Origin: Kribbella kalugense
Lineage (GTDB): Bacteria; Actinomycetota; Actinomycetes; Propionibacteriales; Kribbellaceae
Direction of reading: 5' to 3'
NCBI RefSeq assembly: GCF_004365875.1
Contig: NZ_SODF01000004.1
Span: forward strand, 474,299 to 538,298
DNA: 64,000 nt
The position numbers were made by a program, and so were the translations under genes. Positions 1 through 8,192 of this stretch are shown piece by piece (the first letter of the stretch is position 1; each line of letters starts with the position of its first letter). The notes beneath the pieces were generated by a model. It was not told the DNA's origin and ran no database searches. It saw only the letters and a list, made by a program, of their open reading frames with translations.

Positions 1-1
1 C

Positions 2-745
2 AAGCGCTACATCCGCAACTACGGCTGGGAGATCGAGCCCGAGGAGCTGGTCGCGTACGTCGAGCAGGAGGCCGGCCGTGGTGACGGCTGGGTCAAGCTG
101 GTCGGCGACTGGATCGACCGCGAGGCCGGCGACCTGACTTCGTGCTGGCCCGCCGAGGCGCTGAACGCCGCGATCGCCCGCGCCCACGAGCTCGGCGCCC
201 GCGTCACGGCGCACGTCTTCGGTGAGCACGCCCTCCCGGATCTCCTTGCCGCCGGCATCGACTGCATCGAGCACGGCACCGGTCTCGAGCCGGACCTGCT
301 CGCTCAGATGGCCGAGAACGGCGTCGCGGTCGTCCCGACCCTGATCCAGCTGGAGAACTTCCCGCAGTACGCCGAGCAGGCCGCGGGCAAGTTCCCCGTG
401 TACGCGGCGCACATGCGCGATCTGTACGCCCGTCGCCTGGACCGGCTGCGGGACGCGTTCGAGGCCGGCGTACCGGTGTATGCCGGGACCGACGCGGGCG
501 GTGTCCTCGGGCACGGGCTCGTCGCGCAGGAGATCCAGGCCCTGACCGAGATCGGCATGTCGGGGGAACAGGCCCTGGCCGCCGGGTCGTGGGCCGCCCG
601 CGCCTGGCTCGGTGCGCCGAGCGAACTACAGCCCGGCGATCCGGCCGACCTGGTGGTGTACGACGAGGATCCGCGCGCGAACCCGGCCATCCTGACGCAC
701 CCGCGGCTGATCGCACTCCGTGGTCGAGTGGTATTCCAGCGGTGA
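2..745 (+). CDS. Amidohydrolase family protein, C-terminal part
   Basis: The gene begins before the window; 247 residues are visible in frame from base 2 to a TGA stop. The sequence has the layout of metal-dependent amidohydrolases of the imidazolonepropionase/prolidase-like type: a TAHVFGEHALPDLL segment followed by DCIEHGTG supplies metal-binding histidines, and YAGTDAGG supplies the late catalytic Asp. The C-terminus (PGDPADLVVYDEDP, then VVFQR) is the usual closing beta-strand domain. It would hydrolyse a C-N bond in a small cyclic amide or a dipeptide-like substrate in the cytoplasm; the substrate cannot be read from this part. Confidence 0.85.
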   Translation, partial: KRYIRNYGWEIEPEELVAYVEQEAGRGDGWVKLVGDWIDREAGDLTSCWPAEALNAAIARAHELGARVTAHVFGEHALPDLLAAGIDCIEHGTGLEPDLLAQMAENGVAVVPTLIQLENFPQYAEQAAGKFPVYAAHMRDLYARRLDRLRDAFEAGVPVYAGTDAGGVLGHGLVAQEIQALTEIGMSGEQALAAGSWAARAWLGAPSELQPGDPADLVVYDEDPRANPAILTHPRLIALRGRVVFQR

Positions 746-854
746 CGGGAAGAAATTCACCCGAACACTGGATCCAACGGAAGATCTTGCCTTAGCGTGG
801 CTCCTGGGACCGCCGACGCCCCTCGGCGGACCAGACAGGGAAGGACCGCCGCCC

Positions 855-2189
855 ATGCGGAACACCGCCACGATTCTGCTTGCTGTCGGAGCACTCGCAC
901 TGACAGCCCTTCCGAGCAACGCAGCCGAGCCACCGCCACCGACCGGTCAGTCGAACCTGGCTTCCGCCTTCCAGACCGCGGCCGCGAAGTACGACGTACC
1001 GCGGGAAGTGCTGGTCGGCGTCGGGTTCGCCGAGACGCACCTCGACGGCCACAACGGCGAGCCGAGCCAGGCGAACGGCTACGGCGTCATGCACCTGGTC
1101 AGCAACAACGTCAACAAGACGATGTCCGAGGCAAGCAAACTCACCGGACTGCCGGTCGCCGAGCTGACCAAGGACGACACGTCGAACGTCCTCGGCGCCG
1201 CCGCCGTCCTGAACTCGTACGCCGATCAAGCCGGCCTGACCAATCGATCCGACCTCGGCAAGTGGTACTCCGTCATTGCGAAGTACTCGCACTCGGCCGA
1301 CGGCCCGACCGCTCGCCTGTACACCGACGAGGTCTACCGGGTGATCGCCCGCGGCGTCAGTACGGCCGGCGTCTCGACCGAGCCGAAGAAGGTCACGCCG
1401 GACCTCGGCGCGTACGCGAAGGTGTCGCCCCTCGGCGCCCAGAAATCGGTCCAGGCCGCCGACTACCCGGGCGCGATCTGGAACCCGGCCTGCACCTGCA
1501 ACTACCGCGCCGGCCGGACCCAGGCGATCACCACCATCGTCATCCACGTGACCCAGGGCTCGTACGCCGGCACGATCAGCTGGTTCAAGGACCCGGCGGC
1601 CCAGGTCAGCTCGCACTACGTGATCCGGTCCAGCGATGGCCAGGTGACCCAGATGGTCGCCGAGAAGGACACCGCCTGGCACGTCGGCACCGAGAACGGC
1701 TACACGATCGGGATCGAGCACGAGGGGTACGTCGACCAGCCGTCCTGGTTCACCGACGCCATGTACCGGTCCTCGGCCGCCCTGACCAGCAACATCGCCG
1801 ACCGCCACGGCATCCCGAAGGACCGGGCCCACATCAAGGGCCACGTCGAGATGCCGAACCAGACCCACACCGACCCGGGACCGAACTGGAACTGGGACTA
1901 CTACATGCAGCTGGTGAACGGCGGCGACCCGAACCCGCCGACGTACAACTTCACCACCTGGGGGAACGGCGTCAACGTCCGCTCGGCGCCGCAGCTGTCC
2001 GCGTCGGTCGTGACCACGCTGCCCGGGCCGACGCAGGTCTTCGTCGAGTGCCAGGTGCAGGGCGACCTGGTGACCGCCAACGGCTACACCAACGACTGGT
2101 GGGCCAAGCTCCGCGACCAGAACGGCTACATGACCAACATCTACATCGACGACCCGAACGCCAAGCTCCCGGGCGTTCCAGACTGCTAG
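855..2189 (+). CDS. Secreted N-acetylmuramoyl-L-alanine amidase with SH3-like C-terminus
   Basis: This 444-residue protein cleaves the amide bond between N-acetylmuramate and the peptide stem of peptidoglycan, outside the cell. ATG 855 is chosen because an AGGGAAGG ribosome site lies just upstream and a clear signal peptide follows (about residues 1-24, ending SNAAE). Residues 35-160 look like a lysozyme/transglycosylase-like helical domain (FAETHLDGHNGE). Residues 220-345 are an Amidase_2/PGRP domain with zinc ligands in IVIHVTQG and GHVEMPNQTH. The last 80 residues form a bacterial SH3-type wall-binding domain (GVNVRSAPQLSASVV). The reading frame extends upstream to 720, but that part has no ribosome site and would put the signal peptide inside the protein. 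The gene lies alone, upstream of a two-component system. Confidence 0.92.
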   Translation: MRNTATILLAVGALALTALPSNAAEPPPPTGQSNLASAFQTAAAKYDVPREVLVGVGFAETHLDGHNGEPSQANGYGVMHLVSNNVNKTMSEASKLTGLPVAELTKDDTSNVLGAAAVLNSYADQAGLTNRSDLGKWYSVIAKYSHSADGPTARLYTDEVYRVIARGVSTAGVSTEPKKVTPDLGAYAKVSPLGAQKSVQAADYPGAIWNPACTCNYRAGRTQAITTIVIHVTQGSYAGTISWFKDPAAQVSSHYVIRSSDGQVTQMVAEKDTAWHVGTENGYTIGIEHEGYVDQPSWFTDAMYRSSAALTSNIADRHGIPKDRAHIKGHVEMPNQTHTDPGPNWNWDYYMQLVNGGDPNPPTYNFTTWGNGVNVRSAPQLSASVVTTLPGPTQVFVECQVQGDLVTANGYTNDWWAKLRDQNGYMTNIYIDDPNAKLPGVPDC

Positions 2190-2249
2190 AGCTTCAAAGG
2201 TAGAGCCTGCTGTACCGACACGTGCCCGCCCGTCCCGCAGGATTGAGTC

Positions 2250-3482
2250 ATGATCACCAAGATCCTGGCTCGGGGCGGACGGGCATGTGCCTACCTGGCG
2301 GTTCGCTATTTCCGGGCACTTATGCTCTTGCTGGCATTGCCGAACGGTGTGCTCCTCGGCTGGCTGATCACGCCGTTCACCGGCGCGCTGGTGAAGCTGG
2401 CCAACAGCGAGCGACGCAGGGCCGCCAAGTACCTGGGCCGGTCCACGGAGGCGCCGTTGCCAGCTGCCACACCGCGCCAGCCGGGCGACGTGGTCACGTT
2501 GTTCAGGGACAGGTCGTTCAAGCGCAGCCTGCGGCTGCTGCTGATGCCGGTGGTGATGATTCCCGAGCTGCTGATCACGGTGACGGGACTGGTCGGTGTG
2601 CCCTCGGCGATCCTGAGCATGGCGCTGTGGAAGCTTGACCCGGGCAACTTCAGCCTGATGGGTCTCGATGTCTGGAGCTGGGAACAGGCGCTCATCTGGG
2701 GTCCTGTGCAGGTGCTGGTCAGTTTGGCCGTCCTGGGCTGGGTGGCTCCGGCCGTGGCGCGTGGTCACGCCAACGCGGTGCTCAACCTGCTCGAGCCGAG
2801 CCAGGAGCAGTTGGAGACCGCCAGACTGTCGCAGCGGGTCGACGAGCTCACCAAGAGCCGGGCAGGTGCTGTCGACTCGCATGGCGCGGAGCTGCGCCGG
2901 ATCGAGCGGGACCTGCACGACGGGACACAGGCCCAGCTGGTGTCACTTGCGATGCGGATCGGTATTGCCAAGCAGACCATGGCTGAGGACCCGGAGAAGG
3001 CCGCGAAACTGCTGGACGATGCACGTGACGGCGCAGAGCAGGCCATGACCGAGCTGCGCGGCGTACTGCGGACTATGTATCCGCCGATCCTCGCCGACCG
3101 CGGTCTGGCCGGTGCAGTCTCCGCACTGGCCGCCCGCTCTCCTTTACCGGTCCAGCTCCGCATCGGTGAGCTGGGTGAGGTCCCGGCCGCAGTAGAGGCC
3201 GCTGCGTACTTCGTGGTCGCCGAGTCGCTGACCAACGTCACCAAGCACAGTGCGGCCGGGCGTGTCGACGTACAGTTCGAACGGCGTGGTCCGGAGCTCT
3301 ACCTGGCGATCGAGGACGACGGGATCGGCGGAGCACGGATCAGTGAGCAGTCCGACCTGCTGGGCCGGGGGAGTGGACTGCATGGCATGCTCCACCGCGT
3401 GCAGGCGATCGACGGTCAGATGGAGCTGCAGAGCCCGATCGGTGGGCCGACCACCATCGAGGTGATTCTTCCGTGCGGGTGA
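2250..3482 (+). CDS. Sensor histidine kinase, HisKA_3 type
   Basis: A 410-residue membrane kinase that autophosphorylates on His and passes phosphate to the response regulator encoded next. Two hydrophobic stretches near residues 20-50 and a further pair at about 90-130 and 150-170 form a membrane sensor domain of the kind seen in actinobacterial NarL-partner kinases. The dimerisation/phosphoacceptor box RRIERDLHDGTQAQL has the expected His at residue 223. The ATPase domain is complete: ESLTNVTKH (N box, about 325), DDGIGG (G1, about 356) and GSGLHGM (G2). The stop overlaps the regulator start by 10 bp, so the pair is translationally coupled. The ligand is unknown. It is a useful intact reference for the two degenerate kinases at 25724 and 28930. 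Confidence 0.93.
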   Translation: MITKILARGGRACAYLAVRYFRALMLLLALPNGVLLGWLITPFTGALVKLANSERRRAAKYLGRSTEAPLPAATPRQPGDVVTLFRDRSFKRSLRLLLMPVVMIPELLITVTGLVGVPSAILSMALWKLDPGNFSLMGLDVWSWEQALIWGPVQVLVSLAVLGWVAPAVARGHANAVLNLLEPSQEQLETARLSQRVDELTKSRAGAVDSHGAELRRIERDLHDGTQAQLVSLAMRIGIAKQTMAEDPEKAAKLLDDARDGAEQAMTELRGVLRTMYPPILADRGLAGAVSALAARSPLPVQLRIGELGEVPAAVEAAAYFVVAESLTNVTKHSAAGRVDVQFERRGPELYLAIEDDGIGGARISEQSDLLGRGSGLHGMLHRVQAIDGQMELQSPIGGPTTIEVILPCG

Positions 3483-4111
3483 TCATCCTCGAGGACAACC
3501 CGATCCTTGCCGAAGGCCTCGGCCTGCTGCTGGACAACAACGGCTTCGAGGTCGCCGCGGTCGCCACCGACGCGGACGAGTTCGCCAAGGCGATCGACCA
3601 GCACCAGGTGGACATCGCGATCGTCGACGTACGCCTGCCGCCCACCTTCACCGACGAGGGCCTGCGCGCCGCGATCGAGGCCCGCCGGGTCCGGCCCGGT
3701 CTGCCGGTGCTGGTGTTCTCGCAGTACGTCGAGGAGGTGTATGCCGCCGAGCTCCTGGCCGCCGGCAGCGAAGGTGTCGGCTACCTCCTGAAGGACCGCG
3801 TGTCCCGCGTCGACGAGTTCCTCGAAGCGGTACGCCGGGTTGCCGCCGGCGGGACCGTGCTCGACCCGGAGGTCGTCAGCCAGCTGATGGTCAAGCGAAG
3901 CAGTCCGCTCGACCGGCTCACCCCGCGGGAACGCGAAGTACTCGCACTCATGGCCGAAGGACTCGGCAACACCGCGATCGGCGCGAAGCTGGTCGTCTCT
4001 GACGGTGCCGTCCACAAGCACGTCGGCAACGTCTTCCTCAAACTCGACCTACCGCAGACCGACTCAGGCCACCGCCGCGTCCTCGCGGTACTCGCCTACC
4101 TGGGGCTCTGA
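3473..4111 (+). CDS. NarL/LuxR-family response regulator
   Basis: A 212-residue DNA-binding regulator starting at GTG 3473, inside the end of the kinase gene. The receiver domain shows the acidic pair (LEDN), the phospho-accepting Asp in IVDVRLPP and the conserved Lys in YLLKDR. The C-terminal LuxR-type helix-turn-helix is LTPREREVLALMAEGLGNTAIGAKL, followed by the recognition helix VSDGAVHKHVGNVFLKL. It closely resembles the regulator at 30630 (same SQYVE and TDEGL signatures), so the two systems are likely paralogous. Its targets may include the lipoprotein directly downstream, but no operator repeat was found there. Confidence 0.93.
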   Translation: MRVIILEDNPILAEGLGLLLDNNGFEVAAVATDADEFAKAIDQHQVDIAIVDVRLPPTFTDEGLRAAIEARRVRPGLPVLVFSQYVEEVYAAELLAAGSEGVGYLLKDRVSRVDEFLEAVRRVAAGGTVLDPEVVSQLMVKRSSPLDRLTPREREVLALMAEGLGNTAIGAKLVVSDGAVHKHVGNVFLKLDLPQTDSGHRRVLAVLAYLGL

Positions 4112-4169
4112 ACCCCAAGCTCGGCTATCTTCACTCCGCCGCCTGGCCAGTCGGCACAGTGAAGAGCGG

Positions 4170-4859
4170 ATGGGATTCGTGCAGATGCGGAAAGCGATCT
4201 CTGGCGTGGTTGTCGCGATGGTCCTGGCGAGCGTCGCCGCGTGCGGCGGGTCGAAGCAGGGCACCGCGGACCCGTCGCCAGTGGTTCTCACGACCGCGGC
4301 ACCATCGCCGCAGCCATTGACTGCCGCACGAGCCGCCGCGGCGCTGGCGACCGGAGGCTTAGCGAGCCGGGACATGCCAGGGATGCAGCCTTTGGGTGCG
4401 CCAATCACCAGCCTCAATTCGCCGACCCTTGCAGGTCTGTGCGGAACGACCGCCTCCGGTTTGACCAGTGAGAAGTTGCGGATGGCCCGTCGGCAGTTGG
4501 TCTGGAGCGCAGGTCCGTCGGAGTTCGTCTCGGAGGAGCGGGTCGTCTACCAGCAAGGCGGCGTACAGGCTGCGCTCAAGGACCTCCAGCGGGCCTCGAC
4601 CAGCTGTCCGGACCGGATCGGCGTGCAGATCGCACCGGCGACCGCCAAGCTTCCGGCCGGCTCGATGGCGATCTCATCCAAGGGCTCTGGTCAGTCGATG
4701 GACTCGTACGCCGTCCCCGTCGGGAACCGGCTGCTGGTCATGCTGTGGTCGAACTGGACCAGGTCAGCCGAGCCGGCTGTCATCCGCACCGCTCTCGCCA
4801 AGGCTCGCCCCGTGGTCGTCCAGCGTGAGCAGCCAACCCTCCAGGCGCTCGCCCGCTGA
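4170..4859 (+). CDS. Putative lipoprotein of unknown function
   Basis: I do not recognise a family with certainty. The 229-residue product has a short basic N-terminus, a hydrophobic core and a lipobox ending SVAAC, so it should be lipid-anchored on the outer face of the membrane. After a Pro/Thr/Ala-rich linker (to about residue 60) comes a domain with paired cysteines (LCGTT, TSCPD) and no catalytic motif, reminiscent of the extracellular sensor domains found in actinobacteria. Starts at 4170 and 4185 are both possible; 4170 lies next to GAAGAG. It follows the two-component genes by 58 bases and could be an accessory sensor for that system; this is only positional inference. Confidence 0.75.
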   Translation: MGFVQMRKAISGVVVAMVLASVAACGGSKQGTADPSPVVLTTAAPSPQPLTAARAAAALATGGLASRDMPGMQPLGAPITSLNSPTLAGLCGTTASGLTSEKLRMARRQLVWSAGPSEFVSEERVVYQQGGVQAALKDLQRASTSCPDRIGVQIAPATAKLPAGSMAISSKGSGQSMDSYAVPVGNRLLVMLWSNWTRSAEPAVIRTALAKARPVVVQREQPTLQALAR

Positions 4860-4909
4860 CCCGCCACGAACTCTTGACGGGGATGACAACGTAGGTCACC
4901 CTCATTACC

Positions 4910-4923
4910 TGAGAGCGCTCTCA
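4910..4923. promoter_or_regulatory. LacI-family operator palindrome
   Basis: TGAGAGCGCTCTCA is a perfect 14-bp palindrome centred on CGCG-like GC, the classic form bound by LacI/CebR-family repressors in actinobacteria. It lies 34 bases before the start codon of the serine protease gene and about 30 bases after a TTGACG hexamer (4874-4879), a plausible place for repression. No LacI gene is in the window. Confidence 0.6.
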
Positions 4924-4957
4924 TCCACCGAACCGCCCCTAGGTGAGGAGAGTTCAG

Positions 4958-6076
4958 ATGAAGGTCTTACTGGCCGCCGTGATCACGGCGGGTGTATTGA
5001 CCGTGCCCGCGCAGGCGATCGCCGCCCCCGAACCACTGGCTGTGGCCGGCCAAGCTGCCGCCATGCAACGTGACTTCGGCCTGACCGAGCAGCAGATGCA
5101 GGACCGGCTGAAGGCCGAGACGTCGGCCGCGAAGTTGTTGCCTGCGGCCCAGAAAGCAGCCGGTGCCGCTTACGGCGGAGCCTGGTACAACGAGGCCAGC
5201 CACAAGCTCGTCGTCGGAGCGGTCGGCACGGACCGCGCGGCCGCCGTACGAGCCACAGGCGCCACTGTCACCGCCGTACCCGTAACGGCCAAGACGCTGG
5301 ACCACCGGAAGGCTGCCGTCGACAAGCTGGCCGGCAAGGCCGTGCCGGATGCGGTCAGCGGCTGGGCGGCGGACCCGCGGACCGGCAGCGTGGTCATCAA
5401 CGTCCAAGCAGGTAAGCGATCCCAGGCCGTCGACGCATTCGTGGCCAAGGTCGCAAAGGCCGGCGCGGTCACGGTGAAGGAGGTCGCGGCGCAAGTACCA
5501 CGCACGTTCTCGGCCGGCGCGGTTGGCGGCGACCCGTACTACGTCAGCAACATCCGCTGCTCCATCGGCTTCTCGGTGTACGGCGGTTTTGTGACCGCCG
5601 GCCACTGTGGTCGCAGCGGCACGGTCAGCGGCTGGGACGGCTCGGCGATCGGGTCGTTCCAGGCGTGGTCGTTCCCCGACAACGACTACGCGTGGGTCTC
5701 GGTCGGCAACGGCTGGTGGACCGTACCGGTCGTGCTCGGCTGGGGCCAGGTCAGCGACCAGCTGGTCCGTGGTTCGGCCGAGGCGCCGATCGGTTCGTCG
5801 GTCTGTCGCAGCGGCTCGACCAGTCACTGGCACTGCGGCACGATCCTGGCCAAGAACGAGACTGTGAACTACGGCAACGGCCAGCTGTTCTATGGCGCGA
5901 CCAAGACCAACGTCTGCGCCGAGGGTGGTGACTCCGGCGGCTCGTTCATCACCGGTGACCAGGCCCAGGGCGTCACCTCCGGCGGCTGGGGCGACTGCAC
6001 CAGCGGCGGCGAGACCTGGTTCCAGCCGGTCAACGAGATCCTGCAGAACTACGGCCTCACGCTGCACACGGCCTGA
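4958..6076 (+). CDS. Secreted alpha-lytic/streptogrisin-type serine protease
   Basis: A 372-residue preproprotease of family S1E. ATG 4958 is preferred over GTG 4943 because AGGTGAGGAG sits 7 bases upstream of it. Residues 1-24 are a signal peptide (ending AIAAPEP). Residues about 30-190 match the alpha-lytic protease pro-domain, a folding chaperone removed on maturation. The catalytic domain begins near VGGDPYY and carries the triad: His in VTAGHCG, Asp in FPDNDYAW and Ser in GDSGGSF, with disulfide-forming cysteines around them. The product should be an extracellular endopeptidase for nutrient release. The LacI-type operator upstream suggests carbon-source control. A strong terminator follows directly. 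Confidence 0.95.
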   Translation: MKVLLAAVITAGVLTVPAQAIAAPEPLAVAGQAAAMQRDFGLTEQQMQDRLKAETSAAKLLPAAQKAAGAAYGGAWYNEASHKLVVGAVGTDRAAAVRATGATVTAVPVTAKTLDHRKAAVDKLAGKAVPDAVSGWAADPRTGSVVINVQAGKRSQAVDAFVAKVAKAGAVTVKEVAAQVPRTFSAGAVGGDPYYVSNIRCSIGFSVYGGFVTAGHCGRSGTVSGWDGSAIGSFQAWSFPDNDYAWVSVGNGWWTVPVVLGWGQVSDQLVRGSAEAPIGSSVCRSGSTSHWHCGTILAKNETVNYGNGQLFYGATKTNVCAEGGDSGGSFITGDQAQGVTSGGWGDCTSGGETWFQPVNEILQNYGLTLHTA

Positions 6077-6082
6077 AAAGCA

Positions 6083-6120
6083 GTAACGCCCGAAGAACCT
6101 AGGGGTTCTTCGGGCGTTAC
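6083..6120. terminator. Bidirectional terminator hairpin
   Basis: A perfect 17-bp stem: GTAACGCCCGAAGAACC at 6083-6099 pairs with 6104-6120 around a 4-base loop. It sits between the convergent protease and flotillin genes and can serve both. There is no long T tract, as usual in high-GC actinobacteria. Confidence 0.85.
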
Positions 6121-6129
6121 CTGGGGTTG

Positions 6130-7479
6130 TTACGCCGTCTCGTCGGGGACCGGCTCGAGGAGGGGCTTCTCGTCCTTCTTCGTCGCCAGCGAGTCGATCA
6201 GCTGCTTGGCCAGGGCGAAGCCGGAACCGCCCATGGTGATCGTCTTCACCAGGGTGTCCTCGATGCCCTGGGCACCGTTCAGCACGACCATGTTGCCGAC
6301 CTTCTCGAACGAGCTGGCCGCGGCCTTGACGATCTCCGGGTAGGCCTCGGCGAGCTGCTGCGCCACGACCGCCTCGGTGTTCGTGGCCAGCGCCTCGGCA
6401 CGGGCCTTGATACCGGCCGCCTCGGCCATCGCCTTCGCCTGGACGGCGGACGCCTCGGCCTTACCGTTCAGCTCGGTCGCCTTCGCCTGCGCCTCACCGC
6501 GCAGGGTGACCTCGCGAGCCTGCGCCTCGGCACCGGCGATCTGCGCATCACGCGCGGCCGATGCCAGCGTGCGCTGCTTGTACGCCTCGGCGTCGGCCGG
6601 CTTCAGCACCGTCGACTCCAGCTGCCGCTCGGACAGCGACGCGTTCAGCTTCGCGGTCTCCGTCTCGGCGACCACGACCTCCTGCTTGGCCAGCGCAGCC
6701 GCCAGCGGGCCGGCCTGGAACGCCTTCGAGGATGCCTGGTCGACCTCGGCCTGGTAGCCGGCCTTCGCGATCTCGCTCTCCCGGATCGCCGCCGCCTTGG
6801 CCGCCGCCGCGACCTGCTCACGCTCGGTCGCCTCGCGGTCCCGCTCGGCCTGCGCGATCCGGGCCGCGGCCTCGACCGCGGCGGCCTGCGGGCGCCCGAG
6901 GTTCCTGATGTAGCCGGACTCGTCGTCGATCTCCTGGATCTGCAGCGAGTCCACCACCAGACCGAGCTTCTCCATGTCGCCGGCCAGCGAGCCGCGGATG
7001 TTGGTGGTCAGCGTCTCCCGGTCGTGCAGCATCTCCTCGACCGTGGTGGAGCCGACGATCGCCCGTAGGTGACCGGCGAACAGCTCGTGGATCGTGCTCA
7101 TCACCTGCTCGTCGCTCTGCTCCAGGAACCGCCGGGCCGCGTTCGCGATCGAGCCGTAGTCGTCACCGACCTTGTACGCCGTGACGCCCTTGATGTGCAG
7201 CGGGATGCCCTGGCTGGACACACACGTCACGGTCAACGGCGTGGCGCGGATGTCCAGCGGCAGCCGTCGTACCGTCTGGAAGCCCGGCAGCACCGAGGTG
7301 CCGCGGCCGACCACGATCTTGAAGCCGAGGGTCTCGTTGACCTGCTCGGAGCTGGAGTGCGCGCCGAGGCCGGAGATGATCAGCGCCTCGTTCGGCTCCG
7401 CCACCCGCCAGACCATCCGGAACAGGATGAGAAGGACGACCACCGCCACAGCGGCGATGATCACGTACGTCCAGAGCAT
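6130..7479 (-). CDS. Flotillin-like SPFH/band-7 membrane scaffold protein
   Basis: A 449-residue flotillin homologue that would organise membrane microdomains. An N-terminal transmembrane helix (residues 3-24) is followed by the SPFH domain (about 30-200: PNEALIISGLGA, PLDIRATPLTV, GVTAYKVGDD). Residues 200-380 form a long Ala/Glu-rich coiled coil with the EAEA-like repeats typical of flotillins, and the C-terminus (about 385-449) holds the flotillin oligomerisation region. A strong GGAGGGG ribosome site precedes ATG 7479. It is downstream of, and 20 bases from, an NfeD-like gene, the standard bacterial flotillin-NfeD pairing. Confidence 0.93.
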   Translation of the reverse strand: MLWTYVIIAAVAVVVLLILFRMVWRVAEPNEALIISGLGAHSSSEQVNETLGFKIVVGRGTSVLPGFQTVRRLPLDIRATPLTVTCVSSQGIPLHIKGVTAYKVGDDYGSIANAARRFLEQSDEQVMSTIHELFAGHLRAIVGSTTVEEMLHDRETLTTNIRGSLAGDMEKLGLVVDSLQIQEIDDESGYIRNLGRPQAAAVEAAARIAQAERDREATEREQVAAAAKAAAIRESEIAKAGYQAEVDQASSKAFQAGPLAAALAKQEVVVAETETAKLNASLSERQLESTVLKPADAEAYKQRTLASAARDAQIAGAEAQAREVTLRGEAQAKATELNGKAEASAVQAKAMAEAAGIKARAEALATNTEAVVAQQLAEAYPEIVKAAASSFEKVGNMVVLNGAQGIEDTLVKTITMGGSGFALAKQLIDSLATKKDEKPLLEPVPDETA

Positions 7480-7499
7480 TTCCCCTCCAAGGGAACTTG

Positions 7500-7694
7500 T
7501 CAGATGGCGCGAGCGACGTACACGGTGCGCGGCGGGTCGAAGTCGACCACGACAATCTGTGTCCCCACCTCGAGCACCTCGTCGTTCGTCGGGTAAGCGT
7601 AGAAGGCTTCGGTGGCACCGCGGACCGGCAGCATCACCTCGCCGACGATCCCGGGTGCGATCCGGCCGATCACCCGCCCCCGCTTGCCTACCAT
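7500..7694 (-). CDS. NfeD-like OB-fold protein
   Basis: A 64-residue protein made almost entirely of the soluble OB-fold found at the C-terminus of NfeD proteins (GRVIGRIAPGIVGEVMLPVRG and VLEVGTQIVVVDFDPPRTVYVARAI). It has no transmembrane segment, so it is the short, detached form. GGAGG lies 5 bases before ATG 7694. It heads the operon with the flotillin gene and likely binds or stabilises the flotillin scaffold. The divergent neighbour is the EACC1/caspase module. Confidence 0.85.
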   Translation of the reverse strand: MVGKRGRVIGRIAPGIVGEVMLPVRGATEAFYAYPTNDEVLEVGTQIVVVDFDPPRTVYVARAI

Positions 7695-7807
7695 GGTCCC
7701 CCTCCGACGCAGTTCGCCCCGCTCCAGTTCCCCGAAGCCTAGATCACCGCTTGTGGCCGGCGCCGTACGGGCGCATTGTGGAGGAAGGCCTGGGGTGGGG
7801 AGGGGCG

Positions 7808-8191
7808 ATGGGCGATCACGTCCAGATCAAGGTGGTTGAGGACGCGGCCGACGAGGATCAGCTCGAGGTCATGGCACTGCTGCTGCGGCAGGAGTTGCTG
7901 CTGCTCGACGTCCAGTCGGTCGAGCCGTACGCCGAGGACGCGGCGCCGGACGGTTCGAAGGGTGCGCTCGCCGCTGTCGCGGGAGTCCTGAGCGTCTCCC
8001 TGGCGCCAGGTCTGCAGGCGCTCGGAGCGGTGGTCGCAGTGGTCCGGGAGTGGCTCCGCAGGTCGGCCACCGGGCGGACGGTGAAGCTGTCGATCGACGG
8101 TGACGTGATCGAGCTGACCGGTGCCAGCGACGCGGTGCAGCAACAACTGGTGGATACCTTCGTACGTCGGCATGCCGGGGCGGACGTGTGA
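7808..8191 (+). CDS. EACC1-type effector-associated protein
   Basis: A 127-residue protein matching the family known to me as EACC1 (effector-associated constant component 1), small proteins that accompany caspase, trypsin-like and other effectors in predicted actinobacterial conflict systems. Family features visible here: a predicted N-terminal strand-helix region (LLRQELLLLDVQSVEP), GSKG followed by a hydrophobic Ala/Val-rich segment (about residues 50-80, possibly membrane-inserting), then REWLRR and RTVKLSIDGDVIELTGAS. ATG 7808 is the first plausible start after the flotillin/NfeD promoter region. The stop is one base from the caspase start, so they are co-translated and likely act together. 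Confidence 0.85.
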   Translation: MGDHVQIKVVEDAADEDQLEVMALLLRQELLLLDVQSVEPYAEDAAPDGSKGALAAVAGVLSVSLAPGLQALGAVVAVVREWLRRSATGRTVKLSIDGDVIELTGASDAVQQQLVDTFVRRHAGADV

Positions 8192-8192
8192 G

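Noticed and set aside
4874..4906. TTGACG with a downstream -10 element for the serine protease promoter.
   Set aside because: No hexamer at 16-18 bases resembles a -10 box, so only the operator is reported.
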